Assembly: GCA_963580455.1 (NCBI GenBank)
Contig: OY756972.1
Coordinates: forward strand, 20,413,001-20,477,000
Direction: 5' to 3'
Length of the DNA stretch: 64,000 nucleotides
DNA from: Euonymus europaeus
Taxonomy: Eukaryota > Streptophyta > Magnoliopsida > Celastrales > Celastraceae
Of the stretch, positions 60,240 through 64,000 are shown piece after piece. The translations under genes and the position numbers were made by a program. Below the pieces are notes generated by a model that saw nothing but the letters and a program-made list of their open reading frames with translations, searched no databases and was not told the DNA's origin. Position 1 is the first letter of the stretch, and the number at the start of each line of letters is the position of its first letter.

Positions 60240-63200
60240 ATGGCAATGGCTATGGCTCTTCGAAGACTCCCTGCCTCCTCTCGTCCCCTCGTCAGCCGCT
60301 GTTTAATCAATCACATGGTCCGCATCCATGTCTGTAACATTCACTACTGTCTTTTGTTGTAGTTTATGTCACGCTAAATCTGTATTTATCTTTCTTGTGC
60401 AGTCATCTTTGCCTAATCAAGTAGTGACAGAGAAAGAGACAACCCGCGCTACTGTAAGATATCTTGTTTGTTCAAATCTCCGTTTCTGTATGTTTGTATC
60501 AACTATTGCTTGATATATCTATGGACGTTCCTGTTAAATCGACGGTTGAGGATTCCTAATATTTAATGCATAATCTGGTTTCAGTGGATTAAGCAATTGA
60601 ATGCTCCACTTGAGGAGATTGATCCAGAAATTGCCGACATCATTGAGCTTGAGAAAGCAAGGCAATGGAAGGTATTATTGTAGCTATTTTGTATTGTATT
60701 TTATCTAGTGATGGTCGGAATCTATAATATTTGAATCTTTAGGGACTTGAGCTCATACCTTCCGAGAACTTCACATCGGTATCGGTGATGCAAGCAGTTG
60801 GGTCTGTCATGACTAACAAATACAGCGAAGGATATCCTGGCGCGAGATACTATGGAGGGAACGAGTAGGACAATCCACACTCTACCTTCAAACACCTACT
60901 TGTGATATTATGTACTCATGGCAATTTTGAAATTGGTGATACAGTCAATATTTATTTGATTTACGAATTTTAAAATGGAGACTACATAATATGGTATCAC
61001 CTTTAGTTTAATTTTGGAAAGCACTTAAATCTCTCAAAATTATTTGTAAATTTTTCTCCAGATTGAGCATTTTAGATCTGTTAAATCGTTTTAATTTTCA
61101 TGTTGACCATATTTAAAGGCAGTTTTGTGTTTCTTATGACTTGTTTTTCTTTCCTTCTTTCCAATAGATACATTGATATGGCTGAGAGTTTATGTCAGAA
61201 GCGTGCCTTAGAAGCTTTTCAATTGGACCCTGCGAAATGGGGAGGTAAGGGAATCAGTCCTGAATTATGTTAAAGTGAATAGGAAATTCCAGTTCAATTA
61301 CTTGAATATAGAATTTGATTTTTATGTCTGATAAAGCTTTTTTTAAGAGTTTTTTTTTATGCTCTGGAGATCCAGAGGGTTTTGTGAATTTTCCAATTAC
61401 ACGACGTGATATAGGTCAGTGTGATGGTAGTAATAAATTAAGGAGTCCTTCACAATGTACAACACCACACATAAATTACTAGTGTCTATAACTTCATAGG
61501 GGTCCAAAGTTAGTGTTTGCTTGAGCTGCCACTGCATGTTAGCAATGGGAAATGGGAATCAGCATTATTGCTTCTCCATAAACGTTTCCCATCGATTTTT
61601 TTTAAATAAAGGATATGGCAAACCATGGCTAGGAAATTATCATTGCAAAAGTTGCAAGTTGTTGTTTTAGAAATCTTACCCACATCTTGTATTGTTGTCA
61701 CACTTTATTGAAACAAACAAGAAGCTTTCTTCTTCTTGAACTAGAATGGAGTCCCATTTATATAAATATTTGTTGTTGATGATATTGATATGATTATATC
61801 TCATTAGACTAATGAGTGACCTTGGGTATTTATTTAGTTTGTCACTTTGTCAATAATTTTGTTAACTGTTCTCGTGATGGGAAAGTTTTTTCTTCTCTTT
61901 TGCTCTGTGGACTGTGGTTTATTTTATTGACTAATTACAATCATTACTCTGGAGGCACAACTAGGGGTATTTGTACTGTTTCCAAGAAAAATTAGTACTT
62001 GTATTAGATGGGTGGATACAACATTTCCTTAGGTTCAACCTTGTTTCATCAGTTTTTAACTTATGTAAAGTTAAACATCATTTTATGTAAGTTTGCAGAG
62101 CAGAGTGAAATTTAAACACAAGCTTTATTAAAAACAGTGGATATCTTATTTGTTGCAGTCAACGTGCAGTCTCTATCCGGATCCCCTGCTAACTTTCAAG
62201 TTTACACGGCCTTGTTGAAGCCACATGAGAGAATCATGGCATTAGACCTGCCTCACGGGGGGCATCTTTCGCATGGTTATCAGGTGCTTAAAACTCCCAT
62301 CCAATAATATTAGCGGGCAAACTTAGATAACTTTTTTGCCGTGGCAATTTACTAACGTAAATTCTTTGTAGCGCTGCAACTCATTCATTGCTTTGACAAA
62401 TATTAACTCCTATTTATTATGCTTTCCAAAATTTTCCTAAAAAAATGCCTTTAGTAATGGTATTTGATGCATTTAATTGTTGGCATTGTGCAGACTGACA
62501 CCAAGAAGATATCTGCTGCATCCATTTTCTTTGAGACAATGCCGTACAGATTGAATGAGAGCACAGGCTACATTGACTATGAGCAGGTACATGTCAATGC
62601 TAGTAGTTATCCCTAAGTTATATGATTATTTGCCTCATATATCTGGTATTGATTAGGTTGTTAACTGTAAGGAATAAGAGTAGAAAGAGAGTGTTAGCTG
62701 GCATATTATCACTTTTAGACTTTAGTTAACAACTAACTCAATTTTGTTCATGAATTAGTCGATTAGTGAGGATTTTATCTGGCTGGAGGGTCTTCTACCT
62801 TCTTTTAATTTTGTTTTTCTTTCTTCTTGGAAAGTGCACCTGCTGTTATCTTGATAGGGCTGATTCTGATTATAAAGTAACATTTGTGCAGTTAGAGAGA
62901 AGTGCTGCACTTTTTAGACCAAAACTCATAGTTGCTGGTGCTAGTGCCTATGCACGCCTCTATGATTATGCACGTATCCGCAAGGTAAGTTTACATTTCT
63001 CTATGACAATCAATTATGCCCATCTGCTTTCTAAGTTGTTTCTGGTTTTATTTATTTAAATCTCCAATGCTTTGAGGTTATGAGGATTTATATGATGGTT
63101 TTTTTCAGGTTTGTGACAAGCAGAAGGCAATTCTGTTGGCTGATATGGCACACATTAGTGGATTGGTGGCAGCGGGTGTTATTCCTTCTCCTTTTGAGTA

Positions 63201-64000
63201 TGCAGATGTTCTCACAACCACAACACACAAGTCACTTCGTGGTCCACGTGGGGCCATGATCTTCTTCAGGAAGGGGCTAAAGGAAATAAATAAAAAAGGC
63301 AAAGAAGTGAGTCTAGATTAATTGTTACTTATCTCTTTATCATCATCATCCGAAACTTTATCCCAAAAGTTTGGGGTCGGTTACATGTGTTTTGAAAAAA
63401 TAAATGGGAATCCACTACTTGTGTCCGTATCCACTATTCATTTATATCTAGGATCATACTTTCATCAACTCCTACTGAAACTATATCATTTCTCACTACT
63501 TTAAATCATGTCATTTTAGGTCTTCTTCTTTGGTTCCTACTATCTCGTACAAATTCTTTTGATTCTCACCGCCGCACTACCACCTCTATGTTGTACTTGC
63601 CTATACTATCTTAAATGGTTTTCTCGTAACTTTCTTCAATTGGTTGTACTCCTGCCTTTAATCTAATGATCTCATTTCTTATCTATCTTCCTCAATAAAT
63701 GGTTTTCTGATTTCAATTGGTTTTACTTATCTTTTAAAAAGAAAATTAAGGGGCTGGGAAGGTCACATCTGCTCTAACTGAAGTCACGAGCATTGAAATC
63801 ATAGGATAGTCATTTTTTTAAGTTATATCTGGTTCCTTTCTTGCTAATAGCAAAAGTATGAAAATGAGTTGTTTAGAATTGGCTGCTCAATATGTGACCT
63901 ACAGGTGATGTATGACTACGAAGACAAAATCAATCAGGCTGTTTTTCCTGGACTCCAAGGTGGTCCACACAATCACACCATTTCCGGTTTAGCTGTTGCA
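60240..64000 (+). CDS. Mitochondrial serine hydroxymethyltransferase, 5' part only
   Basis: PLP enzyme that interconverts serine and glycine with tetrahydrofolate; with glycine decarboxylase it carries out the photorespiratory glycine-to-serine step in mitochondria. Exons: 60240-60317, 60403-60453, 60585-60671, 60743-60864, 61168-61244, 62159-62283, 62494-62586, 62892-62984, 63109-63306, and 63905 to the window end. These give about 340 residues of an expected ~515. The N-terminus [20 protein letters not shown] is an Arg/Ser-rich mitochondrial presequence and matches plant SHM1/SHM2. Visible motifs are [40 protein letters not shown]254 and H257 in LADMAHISG, and the PLP lysine K283 in [13 protein letters not shown]. 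The exon 1 donor is an unusual ATG|GTCCGC but keeps the family sequence (NHM-SSLP). An upstream in-frame ATG at 60102 lies in the probable leader and was not used. Confidence 0.96.
63330..63740 (-). mobile_element. LINE 3'-end fragment in SHMT intron 9
   Basis: AGTTTGGGGTCGGTTACATG is the antisense of a LINE ORF2 C-terminal end (a GVADPT-like region), followed by antisense pieces such as TCATTTTAGGTCTTCTTCTT. It is minus-strand relative to SHMT and fully degenerate. It is related in type to the LINE in the MADS intron. Confidence 0.6.

Noticed and set aside
1..64000. CRISPR arrays, bacterial operons, phage or endogenous pararetrovirus sequence
   Set aside because: None seen: repeats are plant transposons and microsatellites, genes have introns, and no viral coat, movement or caulimovirus-type polymerase region was recognised.

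Overview
This window is nuclear DNA from a eudicot flowering plant. Genes carry many short introns with GT..AG borders, intergenic DNA is AT-rich and full of plant transposons, and the encoded proteins (MIKC MADS-box factor, P-class PPR protein, plant rhamnogalacturonate lyase, mitochondrial serine hydroxymethyltransferase) are plant families. I cannot name the species from the sequence.

Six host genes are supported. On the minus strand at the left are a complete 14-exon rhamnogalacturonate lyase (2032-7547) and a complete 5-exon tail-anchored TRAF-type zinc-finger protein (8637-11786). On the plus strand, an AGL17/ANR1-clade MADS-box gene spans 19138-34115; its exon 1 is separated from its other seven exons by an 11.6-kb, transposon-filled first intron, and the spliced frame is intact (239 residues). 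Further right on the plus strand are an intronless PPR gene (53937-55793), a small conserved protein of unknown function (56346-56708), and the first ten exons of mitochondrial SHMT (60240 to the window edge, incomplete). From memory, the closest Arabidopsis relatives of the lyase, PPR and TRAF genes are neighbours (At1g09880 to At1g09920), so the block looks like conserved microsynteny stretched by transposons.

Mobile DNA dominates the rest. The main item is a young Ty3/gypsy element of the Tat/Retand type (40946-50262) with near-identical 515/516-bp LTRs, a 5-bp target duplication, a gag-pol region broken by one frameshift and one small deletion, and a separate antisense gene of three exons with its own TATA box. 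A truncated gag-only Ty1/copia element (57911-59928) lies about 310 bp upstream of the SHMT start codon. The MADS intron holds a decayed LINE, two hAT-type miniature elements with exact 8-bp duplications, and other inverted-repeat elements. A small element at 38408-38641 has a tRNA-like pol III promoter between near-perfect 66-bp inverted arms, and most of it has been tandemly duplicated; I regard this as the most unusual structure in the window. Intron 6 of the lyase gene holds a composite of GC-rich repeats, AT microsatellites, a duplicated hairpin and a roughly 121-bp tandem repeat.

Exon borders were placed by hand from frame, splice sites and family knowledge. Domain names and relatives come from memory of the families; no search was run.
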